From Shewanella sp. Choline-02u-19 (GTDB taxonomy: Bacteria; Pseudomonadota; Gammaproteobacteria; Enterobacterales; Shewanellaceae): a stretch of DNA of 64,000 nt. Below, one piece after another: positions 16,974 through 26,301 of this stretch (the stretch's first letter is position 1; the number at the start of each line of letters is the position of its first letter). Both the position numbers and the translations under genes were made by a program. The stretch spans positions 186,001-250,000 of the forward strand of contig NZ_PJBE01000013.1 of assembly GCF_002836205.1 (NCBI RefSeq). The letters run 5' to 3'. The notes under the pieces are model-generated. The model saw only the letters and a list, made by a program, of their open reading frames with translations, searched no databases and had not been told where the DNA came from.

Positions 16974-18839
16974 TTAGGCTAGATAGTCTTCAATTTGCTT
17001 TTGAATACCTGCAGCGTCCAATCCAATCTCACTAATAATCTCATCTGGCGCGCCATGCTTAATAAACTCATCGGGCAGACCAATCTGCAATACCGCCTTT
17101 GGCAATTTAAGCGTTTGCAGTAACTCGAGCACCGCTGAACCTGCGCCGCCCATAATGGCATTTTCTTCAACGGTCACTAATACATCATGGCTTTCAGCTA
17201 ACGCTTTGACCAGATCGACATCAAGTGGTTTAACAAAACGCATATCAGCAACAGTGGCATCAAGCGTTTCGGCTGCCTGTAAGCTGTTGGCGAGTGTTGT
17301 GCCAAAGTTTAGGATAGCGACTTTCTGGCCACGGCGCTTGATCAAGCCTTTACCGATAGGTACCTCGGTCATGGTTTCAACCTGTTTAGCACCTGTCGCG
17401 CTGCCACGAGGGTAACGCACTGCTGTCGGCCCTGCTTTATAGCGATAGCCAGTATAGAGCATTTGTCGACATTCGTTCTCGTCAGACGGCGTCATGATCA
17501 CCATGTTAGGCACCGTTCGCATAAAGCTTAAGTCGAACGCGCCTTGGTGAGTAGGGCCATCGGCACCCACAATCCCGCCGCGATCAATCGCGAACAACAC
17601 CGGTAGTTTTTGCAGTGCAACATCATGAATGAGTTGATCGTATCCACGTTGTAAAAACGTTGAATAGATAGCAATAACCGGTGAGTAACCCTCACACGCA
17701 AAGCCTGCTGCTAAGGTCACTGCATGTTGCTCGGCGATGGCAGCATCGAAATACTGCCCTGGAAAACGCTGTGAAAACTCAACCATACCAGAGCCTTCAC
17801 GCATGGCAGGGGTGATAGCGAGTAGCTTTTCATCTTTCTCGGCAACATCACAAAGCCACTTACCGAACACCTGTGAGAAGGTTGGGTTACTCGGTTTACT
17901 TACCGGTTTTTCAAATGTAGAGGGATCAAATTTAGGCACTGCATGCCAACCAATAGGATCTTTTTCAGCGGGCTCGTAACCACGACCTTTTTTAGTCATG
18001 ATATGTAAAATCTGTGGCCCTTTGAGGTTACGCATATTACGCAATGTCTCAACTAACGCATCAACATCATGGCCGTCAATGGGACCAATATAGTTAAAGC
18101 CTAGCTCTTCAAACATGGTGCCAGGAACGACCATGCCTTTAAGGTGTTCTTCAGTGCGTTTTGCCATCTCTTTGATAACAGGCATGCCCTTAAGGACTTT
18201 CTTGCTGCTTTCACGAATCGTGGTGTAGAAACGCCCCGACATTAGCTGGGCAAGGTGATTATTGAGCGCACCCACATTTTCAGAGATAGACATCTCATTG
18301 TCGTTGAGGATCACCAGCATATCGTTGTGAAGATCGCCTGCATGGTTCATGGCTTCAAATACCATGCCGCCAGTCATCGCACCGTCACCGATAACGGAGA
18401 CTACTTTGCGTCCGGCTTGCTCTTTTTCCGCAGTAATTGCCATCGCGAGCGCAGCACTTACAGAGGTACCAGAATGGCCTACGCTGAAGGTATCGTACTC
18501 ACTTTCTTCACGCCAAGGAAAAGGGTGGATCCCACCTTTTTGACGGATGGTGTGCATTCTTTCACGACGACCCGTTAAGATTTTATGCGGGTAAGCTTGG
18601 TGGCCTACATCCCAAATTAATCGATCGAATGGTGTGTTATAGACGTAATGAATGGCCACAGTCAGTTCAACTGTGCCAAGTCCTGAGGCAAAATGGCCAC
18701 TTGATTTAGCCACTGACTTCAAAAGGAAACCTCGAAGTTCGTCAGCCAGTTGTGGCAGAACGGCTTGAGGGAGCTGTCTTAGCTCATCAGGGGTGTTTGC
18801 CTGTGCAAGCACAGGGAATTGAGAAATATCAAAACTCAT
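16974..18839 (-). CDS. dxs: 1-deoxy-D-xylulose-5-phosphate synthase
   Basis: First enzyme of the MEP isoprenoid pathway; joins pyruvate and glyceraldehyde-3-phosphate using thiamine diphosphate. 621 residues. The thiamine-binding motif runs from GDGAMTGGMVFEAMNHAG near 151 to LNDNEMSISENVG near 179. The transketolase pyrimidine-binding domain holds AAIAEQHAVTLAAGFA near 368 and DRGGIVGADGPTHQGAFDLS near 425. The C-terminal domain includes TVEENAIMGGAGSAV. It lies 21 bases after ispA in the xseB-ispA-dxs operon, an order common in gammaproteobacteria. Length is normal. Confidence 0.97.
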   Translation of the reverse strand: MSFDISQFPVLAQANTPDELRQLPQAVLPQLADELRGFLLKSVAKSSGHFASGLGTVELTVAIHYVYNTPFDRLIWDVGHQAYPHKILTGRRERMHTIRQKGGIHPFPWREESEYDTFSVGHSGTSVSAALAMAITAEKEQAGRKVVSVIGDGAMTGGMVFEAMNHAGDLHNDMLVILNDNEMSISENVGALNNHLAQLMSGRFYTTIRESSKKVLKGMPVIKEMAKRTEEHLKGMVVPGTMFEELGFNYIGPIDGHDVDALVETLRNMRNLKGPQILHIMTKKGRGYEPAEKDPIGWHAVPKFDPSTFEKPVSKPSNPTFSQVFGKWLCDVAEKDEKLLAITPAMREGSGMVEFSQRFPGQYFDAAIAEQHAVTLAAGFACEGYSPVIAIYSTFLQRGYDQLIHDVALQKLPVLFAIDRGGIVGADGPTHQGAFDLSFMRTVPNMVIMTPSDENECRQMLYTGYRYKAGPTAVRYPRGSATGAKQVETMTEVPIGKGLIKRRGQKVAILNFGTTLANSLQAAETLDATVADMRFVKPLDVDLVKALAESHDVLVTVEENAIMGGAGSAVLELLQTLKLPKAVLQIGLPDEFIKHGAPDEIISEIGLDAAGIQKQIEDYLA

Positions 18840-18860
18840 AACGAGATTCTTTGTCTTTTA

Positions 18861-19742
18861 TTAAACTCTTCGCTCAATGATATAACGGGCGAATTCGGCA
18901 ATTAACTGGCTATTGTATGGTAATTTAGCCAGCGCTGATAGTGCGTCCTCAATCAAACTTGTAGCAGTTTTTTGGGCGCCCTCTAAACCAAGCAACTTTG
19001 GATAAGTGCTCTTATTTGAATCTGTGTCAGAACCTTGAGGTTTTCCAAGCTCTTCGGTACTGGCAATAATATCTAATACATCGTCTTGTACTTGAAACGC
19101 GAGACCAATGGCATCGGCGAAATCAAGTAAAGCTTGTCGCTCTTCATCATTAACTTGAGCGGCAATAATGGCAAATTCGACTGCGCAACGGATCAATGCA
19201 CCTGTTTTAAGCTGATGCAGCTGAATCAGTGTTGCAAGCTCTATCTGTTTATTTGTCGCCCTTAAATCCATCGCTTGGCCACCACACATGCCATTATACC
19301 CAGAGGCATTCGCTAAGGCTTTAACCATCGCTAAATTCTGTGATGGGGTGATGTTTTTGATGGGCTCACTGATGATTTCAAATGCAAGTGCCTGTAAAGC
19401 ATCACCTGCTAAAATAGCCGTCGCTTCATCATAGGCAATATGCACTGTTGGCTGGCCACGACGAAGTGCATCATTATCCATAGCGGGTAGGTCGTCATGG
19501 ATGAGAGAGTAGGCGTGAACACATTCGATTGCCGCAGCGCATTCATCCAAGGTCTCAAGCTTAACTTTTAGCATATCGCCAATAGCATAGACGAGAAATG
19601 GCCTAATACGTTTCCCGCCAATTAATGCGCCATGTTTCATGGCCGCTTTTAGACGAGGATCGGTATCGGCAAGTGCATCTATACGAGATGACAGCTGAAG
19701 ATTAATGCGTTGTTGGTATTTACCAAGTGCCTCTGCTAACAA
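18861..19742 (-). CDS. ispA: Farnesyl diphosphate synthase IspA
   Basis: Condenses isopentenyl diphosphate with dimethylallyl and geranyl diphosphates to give farnesyl diphosphate. 293 residues. The first Asp-rich motif is DDLPAMDND near 81-89 and the second is DDVLD near 220; GGKRIRPFLVYA near 41 matches the substrate-binding region. The start appears to be a TTG directly after the xseB TAA; GAGGGTGAG at the end of xseB provides a strong ribosome site, and the next in-frame ATG is too far inside. Middle gene of xseB-ispA-dxs, so translation is probably coupled to xseB. Confidence 0.95.
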   Translation of the reverse strand: MLAEALGKYQQRINLQLSSRIDALADTDPRLKAAMKHGALIGGKRIRPFLVYAIGDMLKVKLETLDECAAAIECVHAYSLIHDDLPAMDNDALRRGQPTVHIAYDEATAILAGDALQALAFEIISEPIKNITPSQNLAMVKALANASGYNGMCGGQAMDLRATNKQIELATLIQLHQLKTGALIRCAVEFAIIAAQVNDEERQALLDFADAIGLAFQVQDDVLDIIASTEELGKPQGSDTDSNKSTYPKLLGLEGAQKTATSLIEDALSALAKLPYNSQLIAEFARYIIERRV

Positions 19743-19982
19743 TTACTCACCCTCTATTTCATAAGGCTTTAAGGTGTCGACACCTTCATCCGTCATTAAC
19801 ACCGCTACTTTTTGCTGTGCATTTTCAAGCTTACTCTGACTATTTCTTACCAGTTTAATTCCACGTTCGAACTGTTTTAACGCATCATCGAGGGACACAT
19901 CGCCGTGTTCTAAGTCCGCAACGATTTTTTCTAATTCGGAAAGCGATTCTTCAAAAGAGAGATTTTCAGGTTTTTTTGCCAC
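19743..19982 (-). CDS. xseB: Exodeoxyribonuclease VII small subunit
   Basis: 79 residues, helical. It carries the family pattern SFEESLSELEKIVADLEHG near 9-27 followed by SLDDALKQFERGIKL. With XseA it forms exonuclease VII, which degrades single-stranded DNA to short oligonucleotides. The likely start is GTG at 19982, with TAGGA nine bases upstream, giving VAKKPENLSF; the ten extra residues possible from the ATG at 20012 do not fit the family. First gene of the xseB-ispA-dxs unit. Confidence 0.94.
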   Translation of the reverse strand: MAKKPENLSFEESLSELEKIVADLEHGDVSLDDALKQFERGIKLVRNSQSKLENAQQKVAVLMTDEGVDTLKPYEIEGE

Positions 19983-20387
19983 GATGATGATTCCTAGAAT
20001 TAAGCGATACACAAAGTATATCAGCAGGGCACAAGGGTCAAACTAAGCCGTTGAGTATTTGCGTGAAAGCACGCTTTCGTGCATAAATTCCGCTATCGGC
20101 TTGTTACTGCAATACGTTGTTTATGTAGTTGGGATCTATTTTAACGGAAATAGCGCAACAATTGCGGGAAATATCACTCAAGAGATCTTAACTTCGGTCG
20201 CTATATAAGGTGCAATATTGAAAATTTGTACGCTATTTAGCCGTTTGTTTAGTTGGTGCTTGCTGTCACAGTGAAGGCGTAATATTGTCGCTATTGTTTT
20301 TGAGTAGACGCTTGCGTGTGAGTTTTGAATGTTGTTAGCATTCGATTGAAGTTGTATAGCGAATAGATTGGTATTTGAGGAGCGGTT
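19983..20387. other. Divergent promoter region between xseB and pomA
   Basis: About 400 bases without a gene. It must carry the promoters of the xseB operon and of pomAB. GAAAG-CACG-CTTTC and an overlapping GCACG-CTTT-CGTGC inverted repeat (around 20064-20082) are the only visible structures. I could not identify a sigma-28 or sigma-54 site with confidence. Confidence 0.4.
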
Positions 20388-21155
20388 TTGGATTTAGCAA
20401 CCCTAATAGGACTGATTGGCGCGTTTGGGTTTGTTATCATGGCGATGGCAAGTGGCGGCGGGATCGGTATTTTCATCAATGTACCTTCTATCTTAATTGT
20501 GATGATTGGTTCGTTATTTGTCGTAATGATGAAATATAACCTCAAGCAATTTTTAGGCTCTGCTAAAATTGCAGCCAAAGCATTTATTTTTAAAATCGAT
20601 AAACCTGAAGAACTGATTGAACAGTCTATTACGATGGCTGATGCCGCACGAAAAGGTGGTTTTTTAGCGTTGGAAGAGGCTGAGATTAGCAACAGCTTTA
20701 TGCAAAAAGCAATTGATATGTTAGTCGACGGTCATGATGGCGATGTTGTCAGAGACGCACTTGAAAAAGATATCGCGCTCACCGAAGAACGCCATAAAAC
20801 CGGGATTGGTATTTTTAAATCGATAGGCGATGTTGCGCCAGCAATGGGCATGATTGGTACGCTAATTGGACTCGTGGGCATGTTGTCAAACATGGATGAT
20901 CCTAAATCGATTGGTCCAGCAATGGCGGTTGCACTGCTGACGACGCTGTATGGCGCCGTGGTCGCTAACATGGTGGCGATCCCCATTGCCGATAAATTAT
21001 CGCTTCGAATGAACGAAGAGATGCTAAACCGTAATTTGATTATGGATGCCGTATTGGCTATTCAAGATGGTCAAAACCCTCGAGTCATTGAAGGTTTCCT
21101 CAAAAATTATCTCTCTGAAAAGTCTCGTACCATCAATACCATGGACGGAGCATAG
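20388..21155 (+). CDS. pomA: Flagellar stator protein PomA (sodium type, MotA family)
   Basis: 255 residues, inner membrane, four transmembrane helices (about 4-22, 28-47, 150-172, 182-205) with a cytoplasmic loop between the second and third. The MotA/TolQ/ExbB core reads APAMGMIGTLIGLVGML near 145, with the conserved proline. With PomB it forms the stator channel that turns ion flow into torque; a lone pomAB pair outside the flagellar cluster is usual for the sodium type. The start is TTG at 20388 with GAGGAG five bases before. pomB follows four bases after the stop. Confidence 0.94.
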   Translation: MDLATLIGLIGAFGFVIMAMASGGGIGIFINVPSILIVMIGSLFVVMMKYNLKQFLGSAKIAAKAFIFKIDKPEELIEQSITMADAARKGGFLALEEAEISNSFMQKAIDMLVDGHDGDVVRDALEKDIALTEERHKTGIGIFKSIGDVAPAMGMIGTLIGLVGMLSNMDDPKSIGPAMAVALLTTLYGAVVANMVAIPIADKLSLRMNEEMLNRNLIMDAVLAIQDGQNPRVIEGFLKNYLSEKSRTINTMDGA

Positions 21156-21159
21156 CGCG

Positions 21160-22128
21160 ATGGCTAAAAAAGCCAAATGTGAATGTCCACCTGCTGGTGC
21201 GCCGCTTTGGTTAGCCACGTTTGCTGATTTAATGTCTCTGCTAATGTGTTTCTTCGTGTTGCTGTTGGCTTTTTCTGAAATGGACGTGATGAAGTTCAAG
21301 CAGATTGCGGGTTCAATGAAGTATGCATTTGGGGTACAGAATAAAGTCGAAGTGAAAGATATTCCCAAAGGGACATCGGTGATTGCATTAGAGTTTAGAC
21401 CGGGCCGCCCAGAATCGACTCCAATTGAAATTATTAATCAGCAAACCAATGAAATGACCGAGCCCATGCTAGAGTTTCAAGCGGGTGAAGATGATAGTGC
21501 CGGCGGTGTACAGCAGCAACGCGGTCAACAGCGAGGCGGTGAATCATCGTTGACAGCGCAAGAGCAAGAAGATGCAAAAGCGTTAGCTAAATCAACCGCA
21601 GATTCTGAAAGCGAAGCGAAAAAAGCAGAAGCTGCTGCGCAGGATAAAATCAATCAACAAGTTAAGAAGATGGCTCAAGAGCTCAACAAAGAGATTGTTG
21701 ATGGTGCCATTGAAATTGAGTCGCTAGGCCAACAGATTATTATTCGGATCCGTGAGAAAGGCGCATTTGCGTCAGGCTCAGGCTTTTTGCAGCCACGCTT
21801 TAAGCCGATTGTTAGGCGTGTTGGCGAGTTACTAAAAGATGTTCCCGGTATTGTAACGGTGTCAGGACACACAGATGATTTAAATATCTCAAATGAGTTG
21901 TATAGCTCAAATTGGGATCTATCCAGTAAACGTGCCGTCGCAGTCACCCATGAAATGATTAAAGTAGCAGGTTTTGATCAGCAGCGGCTAAAAGTGGTGG
22001 GGATGGCTTCGACTGCGCCGTTAGTTGAAAACAACTCTCAGGCCAATAGAGCACGTAATCGCCGTGTTGAAATTGCTATCGAACAAGGTAAGCCTAAAGA
22101 GTCAGACGAAATCCAAGTTTCCCCGTAA
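21160..22128 (+). CDS. pomB: Flagellar stator protein PomB (MotB family)
   Basis: 322 residues from the ATG at 21160; the longer frame from 21046 lies inside pomA. One N-terminal membrane helix holds FADLMSLLMCFFVLLLAF, whose Asp (near residue 24) is the ion-carrying residue. A Gln/Ser-rich and Lys/Ala/Glu-rich periplasmic linker (about 115-175) follows. Then comes an OmpA-like peptidoglycan-binding domain with VSGHTDDLNISNELYSSNW near 235 and NRARNRRVEI near 301. It anchors the PomAB stator to the cell wall. Length and domain order are normal for PomB. Confidence 0.95.
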   Translation: MAKKAKCECPPAGAPLWLATFADLMSLLMCFFVLLLAFSEMDVMKFKQIAGSMKYAFGVQNKVEVKDIPKGTSVIALEFRPGRPESTPIEIINQQTNEMTEPMLEFQAGEDDSAGGVQQQRGQQRGGESSLTAQEQEDAKALAKSTADSESEAKKAEAAAQDKINQQVKKMAQELNKEIVDGAIEIESLGQQIIIRIREKGAFASGSGFLQPRFKPIVRRVGELLKDVPGIVTVSGHTDDLNISNELYSSNWDLSSKRAVAVTHEMIKVAGFDQQRLKVVGMASTAPLVENNSQANRARNRRVEIAIEQGKPKESDEIQVSP

Positions 22129-22465
22129 TACTCAATCTGATCCTCGATAAATTGTTGCTATTACATCGATGGCAACAATCGTAGTTTTGCCCATTGTTGG
22201 ATTTTAGCAGGCTGTGAACGTTCGGGCTCTTATCATCAAGAGTGAGCGCTCACTTTATGGCTGTTATTGTTTGCGCTGTACACAGAGTGGCTACTTTCCT
22301 ACCCCATTAATCGTCAGCTTTATATCCTTATTGAGCATAAGTGCGATATTCATGGTCTCAGTTTGCAATATATCGTGGATAATGTCTGATCTGATATACG
22401 CAATTGTGCTTGGATATTGTTATAATCTCGCCATTGCTGTTTAAACTTGTTCCCGCGGAAGACCA
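22129..22465. other. Gap between pomB and thiI
   Basis: 337 bases. An inverted repeat, ATTGTTGC (22151-22158) and GCAACAAT (22172-22179), just after pomB could end its transcript weakly. The rest should hold the thiI promoter; TATAAT occurs at 22420-22425, 46 bases before thiI, and is the best -10 candidate. An open frame inside has no family support. Confidence 0.4.
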
Positions 22466-23920
22466 ATGAAATTTATCGTAAAACTGTTTCCTGAAATCAT
22501 GATGAAAAGCAAGCCGGTAAGAATGCGCTTTACCAAAATGCTTGAAACCAATATTCGTAATGTACTTAAAAAAGTAGATGAGTCTGCGAAAGTACAGCGC
22601 CAATGGGACAAAATCATGGTTATGGTGCCAGATGATAGACCCGATTTGGTTGAAGCCTTTGCTGAACGCCTCGCTTGTATTCCTGGTATTGCGCATGTGC
22701 TGCAAGTCGAAGTGAGCACCTTTGAATCTATGGATGATATCTATCAGCAAACATTGGCAGTCTATAAAGAAGAACTCGCAGGTAAGACGTTCTGCGTGCG
22801 TGTTAAGCGTGTTGGTAAACATGACTTTAACTCAATTGAAGTTGAACGTTATGTTGGTGGTGGGCTAAACCAATTTACTGAAGCTGCTGGCGTTCGCTTG
22901 AAAAATCCAGATATAACGGTAAATCTCGAAATTGATAACGAGCAACTTTACCTTGTTGATAAGCGTATTCCAGGCCTTGGTGGTTACCCCATGGCCACTC
23001 AAGAAGATGTGTTGTCATTAATCTCAGGTGGTTTTGACTCTGGTGTGTCGAGTTATCAATTCATAAAGCGTGGTTCTCGTACCCATTATTGTTTCTTTAA
23101 CTTAGGTGGCGATCAACACGAAATTGGTGTTAAGCAGGTGGCTTACCATTTGTGGCAGAAATACGGTGAATCACATCGAGTTAAGTTTATCTCTGTGCCG
23201 TTCGATCCCGTTGTACAAGAAATTTTAGAACGCGTCGATAATGGGCAAATGGGCGTTGTGCTTAAGCGTATGATGATGCGCGCAGCAGCCCGTGTTGCTG
23301 ATAAAATGGGTATTCAAGCATTAGTGACAGGGGAAGCGATGGGGCAGGTTTCTAGCCAGACGTTGACCAATCTTAATGTTATTGACCGTTGCACAGAGCT
23401 ATTAATATTGCGTCCGCTTATCGCGATGGATAAACAAGATATTATTGATACCTGTCGCAGAATCGGTACCGAAGACTTTGCTAAAACTATCCCTGAATAT
23501 TGTGGCGTGATTTCGAAAAAACCGACAGTGAAAGCTGTATTGGCAAAAATTGAAGCTGAAGAAGCTAAGTTTTCAGACGATCTGCTTGATAGAGTGATTG
23601 ACGACGCAGTTATTATGGACATTAGAGATATTGCCGCTCAAATGGACACTAAAATAACCGCAGCTGAAACGGTTGCTGCAATCAATGCTGATGAAATCAT
23701 CATTGATGTGCGTGCACCGGAAGAGGAAGAGAAAGATCCGCTTGTAATAGAGGGGATAGAAATTAAAGCGATTCCTTTTTATAAGCTGTCGACACAATTT
23801 GCCGATCTTGATAAAGAGAAGACTTATTTATTGTATTGCGACCGTGGAGTAATGAGCAAGCTACAAGCTCTGTATCTACAGGATCAAGGTTACAGTAATG
23901 TAAAAGTTTATCGCCCTTAG
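22466..23920 (+). CDS. thiI: tRNA 4-thiouridine synthase ThiI with rhodanese domain
   Basis: Makes 4-thiouridine at position 8 of tRNA and transfers sulfur for thiamine thiazole synthesis. 484 residues: an N-terminal ferredoxin-like and THUMP region (about 1-165), the PP-loop motif LISGGFDSGVSSY near 188, the conserved CGVISKKPTVKA near 347 containing the disulfide-forming Cys, and a C-terminal rhodanese domain (about 395-484) whose active Cys is in LLYCDRGVMS near 457. The long, rhodanese-bearing form is the gammaproteobacterial type. Followed by a strong terminator, so monocistronic. Confidence 0.97.
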   Translation: MKFIVKLFPEIMMKSKPVRMRFTKMLETNIRNVLKKVDESAKVQRQWDKIMVMVPDDRPDLVEAFAERLACIPGIAHVLQVEVSTFESMDDIYQQTLAVYKEELAGKTFCVRVKRVGKHDFNSIEVERYVGGGLNQFTEAAGVRLKNPDITVNLEIDNEQLYLVDKRIPGLGGYPMATQEDVLSLISGGFDSGVSSYQFIKRGSRTHYCFFNLGGDQHEIGVKQVAYHLWQKYGESHRVKFISVPFDPVVQEILERVDNGQMGVVLKRMMMRAAARVADKMGIQALVTGEAMGQVSSQTLTNLNVIDRCTELLILRPLIAMDKQDIIDTCRRIGTEDFAKTIPEYCGVISKKPTVKAVLAKIEAEEAKFSDDLLDRVIDDAVIMDIRDIAAQMDTKITAAETVAAINADEIIIDVRAPEEEEKDPLVIEGIEIKAIPFYKLSTQFADLDKEKTYLLYCDRGVMSKLQALYLQDQGYSNVKVYRP

Positions 23921-23944
23921 TCATAGTCATTAGTTTTCCCGATC

Positions 23945-23973
23945 AAAAAGCGACTTTTAAAGTCGCTTTTTTT
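23945..23973 (+). terminator. Terminator of thiI
   Basis: AAAAGCGACTTT pairs with AAAGTCGCTTTT and is followed by further T residues, a canonical Rho-independent terminator 25 bases after thiI. Confidence 0.92.
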
Positions 23974-24007
23974 ATGGAATAAAATCTGAAAGTATTTCGA
24001 TAGACAC

Positions 24008-24035
24008 AAAAAAACCACCTTAAGCGGTGGTTTTT
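24008..24035. terminator. Second bidirectional terminator
   Basis: AAAACCACC and GGTGGTTTT pair over a six-base loop, with runs of A before and T after, so it can work on both strands. It probably also backs up the minus-strand small secreted protein gene. Confidence 0.75.
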
Positions 24036-24124
24036 ATATGTGATAACAGCAAGACTGAGACTAGGCTCCATCTATGGCGCTAACTTTAATGTGCAATTAA
24101 AGCGCCAGAGAGCCGCATGCTGCG

Positions 24125-24178
24125 CTTATTACAGTGTAACATCTGACTATATCAAGTCAGATGTTTAGGCGTAATAAG
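24125..24178. repeat. 54-base nested palindrome
   Basis: Outer arms CTTATTAC (24125-24132) and GTAATAAG (24171-24178) are perfect, as are the 11-base inner arms at 24138-24148 and 24155-24165 (AACATCTGACT / AGTCAGATGTT). They are separated by a symmetric five-by-five internal loop and a six-base apical loop. It lies five bases past the stop of the leftward secreted-protein gene, as a transcript-end structure would, but has no T run. Confidence 0.8.
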
Positions 24179-24182
24179 TGTA

Positions 24183-24416
24183 TTAATCAGCTAACTGAAT
24201 CGAAGCAGTTTCTTTATCTTCTTGCTTTTGCTCATCAGCAACCAGCATAGTGTTTAACTCAGTCGTTAACTGTGTTTGCATTAATTCCATGCTTTCTGCG
24301 AGGTTAGCCGTTAATGTAGCTTCAAGGCCAGTGGTATCGATAGTGATCTCATCTGCGCTAACAGTGGCAGAAGCTGACAGAAGAGCGATAACAAATACAG
24401 ATTTTAGGTTTAACAT
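24183..24416 (-). CDS. Small secreted protein, unknown function
   Basis: 77 residues. A clear signal peptide (about 1-21, ending ATVSA before DE) is followed by a short acidic, Thr- and Leu-rich helix (about 30-65). There are no cysteines. The ribosome site is strong (GGAGG nine bases before ATG). The gene is flanked by strong hairpins downstream and stands alone between thiI and gcvA. I do not recognise a family; it is probably a periplasmic protein. Confidence 0.75.
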   Translation of the reverse strand: MLNLKSVFVIALLSASATVSADEITIDTTGLEATLTANLAESMELMQTQLTTELNTMLVADEQKQEDKETASIQLAD

Positions 24417-24598
24417 GTTCGGTAGCCTCCAGGCTTAAAATTTGGGTTGTTAGACATTCCCCAATTACGTCGTAGAGGTTGTCCAACGAGTGTCATTTCG
24501 TTGGCGCAGAATTTAACCAAAATCACTGGTCTTTACAAACGATAAAATGTAACAATGAGCATTAGAAAAACTAATCCAAAAATGAGATATTGATCACT

Positions 24599-25507
24599 AT
24601 GGCTAGACGACTACCCCCCCTTAATGCTGTCAAAGCATTTGAGGCAGCAGCAAGGCATTTGAGCTTTACACGCGCGGCGGAGGAACTGTTTGTTACTCAG
24701 GCGGCAGTAAGTCATCAAATTAAGGCATTAGAAGAATATTTAGGGCTCAAGTTATTTAGACGTAAAAACCGCTCGCTGCTGTTAACAGAAGAGGGGCAAG
24801 GATACTTTCTTGATATCAAAGATATCTTTACACAGCTTGCCGATGCGACTGACCGTTTACTTGCCAGAAGTGCCATCGGTTCCTTGACTGTAGCGACTTC
24901 GCCGAGTTTTGCCATTCAATGGCTAGTACCTCGTTTAGCAAAATTCACCGAGAAAAATCCTGATATCGATGTGCGAATTAAAGCGGTTGATAATGAAGAC
25001 GGTTCTTTAACTGATGACGTTGATGTGGCCATCTATTATGGCTTAGGGAACTGGCCCGGAATGCGTGCTGATAAGCTACGTAATGAGGTGCTTATTCCGG
25101 TTTGCTCACCGATGTTATTGAATGGTCCTAAGCCGTTAGAAAAGCCCTGCGATCTGAAAAATCATACCTTGTTACACGACTCTAGCCGCGAATCTTGGCA
25201 GGCATGGTTTAGACAATGTGGAATTACTGATATTAATGTGAACCAAGGTCCCATATTTAGTCATTCTTCTTTGGTGTTGCAAGCTGCTGCTCATGGTCAA
25301 GGTGTAGCGCTAGGCTTCAGTGTACTGGCAAGGCCAGATATTAAAGCCGGTCGTCTAGTATGTCCGTTCCCTGAGGTTCTAGTCAGTAAAAATGCATATT
25401 ACCTAGTCAGCCAACAGAATCATGCCGAGATAGGTAAGGTTGCTGCTTTTAGAGAGTGGATGTTAGACATGTTTGAAGAGGAGACCCGCAGTGAGCTCCT
25501 TACATGA
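24599..25507 (+). CDS. gcvA: LysR-family regulator, GcvA type
   Basis: 302 residues from the ATG at 24599. The N-terminal winged helix reads LPPLNAVKAFEAAARHLSF near 5-23, then TRAAEELFVTQAAVSHQIKALE, typical of the GcvA subgroup. The substrate-binding domain (about 90-295) is that of a type 2 periplasmic-binding fold. GcvA controls glycine cleavage genes in Escherichia coli. The order gcvA, then ygdD and rlmM, is also that of enteric bacteria, which supports the name. I looked for the divergent GcvB small RNA found there and did not see it. The stop overlaps the next gene by 17 bases. Confidence 0.88.
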   Translation: MARRLPPLNAVKAFEAAARHLSFTRAAEELFVTQAAVSHQIKALEEYLGLKLFRRKNRSLLLTEEGQGYFLDIKDIFTQLADATDRLLARSAIGSLTVATSPSFAIQWLVPRLAKFTEKNPDIDVRIKAVDNEDGSLTDDVDVAIYYGLGNWPGMRADKLRNEVLIPVCSPMLLNGPKPLEKPCDLKNHTLLHDSSRESWQAWFRQCGITDINVNQGPIFSHSSLVLQAAAHGQGVALGFSVLARPDIKAGRLVCPFPEVLVSKNAYYLVSQQNHAEIGKVAAFREWMLDMFEEETRSELLT

Positions 25508-26234
25508 TAATTTAAAGCAAGCTTACTTAGATGGCAGACTGACAACCGCGGTGGCTGAGATAGGTATTGAGGAGCTGGCATTTGATGCTAGCCAATATCT
25601 GCTTGAGCCTGATTGTAGCACCGAAAAACTAAGTGATTGCGATACGCTAGTGATTTTGATCCACGGTGCTGGCGCCAATATGCATCATGAGTTTATGACC
25701 ACCATGGCGAACGGTCTAGCGCTTGGTGATGGCGGTAATTTACGTATTGCCCGCTTCAATTTCCCTTATATGCGCGCCAATGCTATTGACGGTAAACGCC
25801 GTCCGCCAGATAGAGCTCCGAAACTGATTGCTGACTATGCGTTACAACTGAGCATTTTAAAGCACCAATTTAAGCCTCGAAAAATCTATTTAGTCGGTAA
25901 GTCGATGGGAGGCCGCATGTCGGCCATCCTGGCTGAGAGTCTCGCTGTTGATGGCGTTGTTTGCTTAGGTTACCCATTTATTCCGTTAAAAGGCGGTGAG
26001 CCCCGTTTAGAGCCCATCGAGAAGTGCAGTGCGCCTATATTAGTTATTCAAGGTGAGCGAGATAAATTTGGTCATAAGGGCTTGGTTGAGACTTGGCCGG
26101 TGATGGACAAAGTACAATTGCATTGGTTAACGGATGGCGATCATAGTTTTAAACCAAGGAAGTCGTCAGGCACCACGCTAACCGCTAACCTAGATCAAGC
26201 TATCTCACTTATTCAGGCATTCATTAAACCGTAA
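25491..26234 (+). CDS. Alpha/beta-hydrolase of the KANL3/TEX30 type
   Basis: 247 residues. Hydrolase landmarks are the oxyanion region VILIHGAGANMHHEF near 55, the nucleophile motif GKSMGGRMS near 136 with the central Ser, an Asp in VIQGERDKFG near 190, and a His in LTDGDHSFKP near 217. The catalytic triad is complete, but the substrate is unknown. The start is taken as GTG at 25491, since AGGAG lies seven bases before it; a TTG at 25473 would have a worse ribosome site. It overlaps gcvA by 17 bases, so the two are co-transcribed and probably translationally coupled. Confidence 0.85.
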   Translation: MSSLHDNLKQAYLDGRLTTAVAEIGIEELAFDASQYLLEPDCSTEKLSDCDTLVILIHGAGANMHHEFMTTMANGLALGDGGNLRIARFNFPYMRANAIDGKRRPPDRAPKLIADYALQLSILKHQFKPRKIYLVGKSMGGRMSAILAESLAVDGVVCLGYPFIPLKGGEPRLEPIEKCSAPILVIQGERDKFGHKGLVETWPVMDKVQLHWLTDGDHSFKPRKSSGTTLTANLDQAISLIQAFIKP

Positions 26235-26301
26235 TGCTTTGAGATGGCAGTAAACTTAATCTTTCTCTCGGCTTGTATGCCGATGATATTTAGGAGGCTA
26301 A

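Noticed and set aside
22214..22444. Hydrophobic 76-codon frame between pomB and thiI
   Set aside because: GTG start without a ribosome site, overlaps the likely thiI promoter, and no family likeness.
24420..24598. Search for a GcvB-type small RNA next to gcvA
   Set aside because: The region divergent from gcvA is filled by the promoter of a small secreted protein; no terminator-ended RNA with GcvB-like CA-rich motifs was seen.
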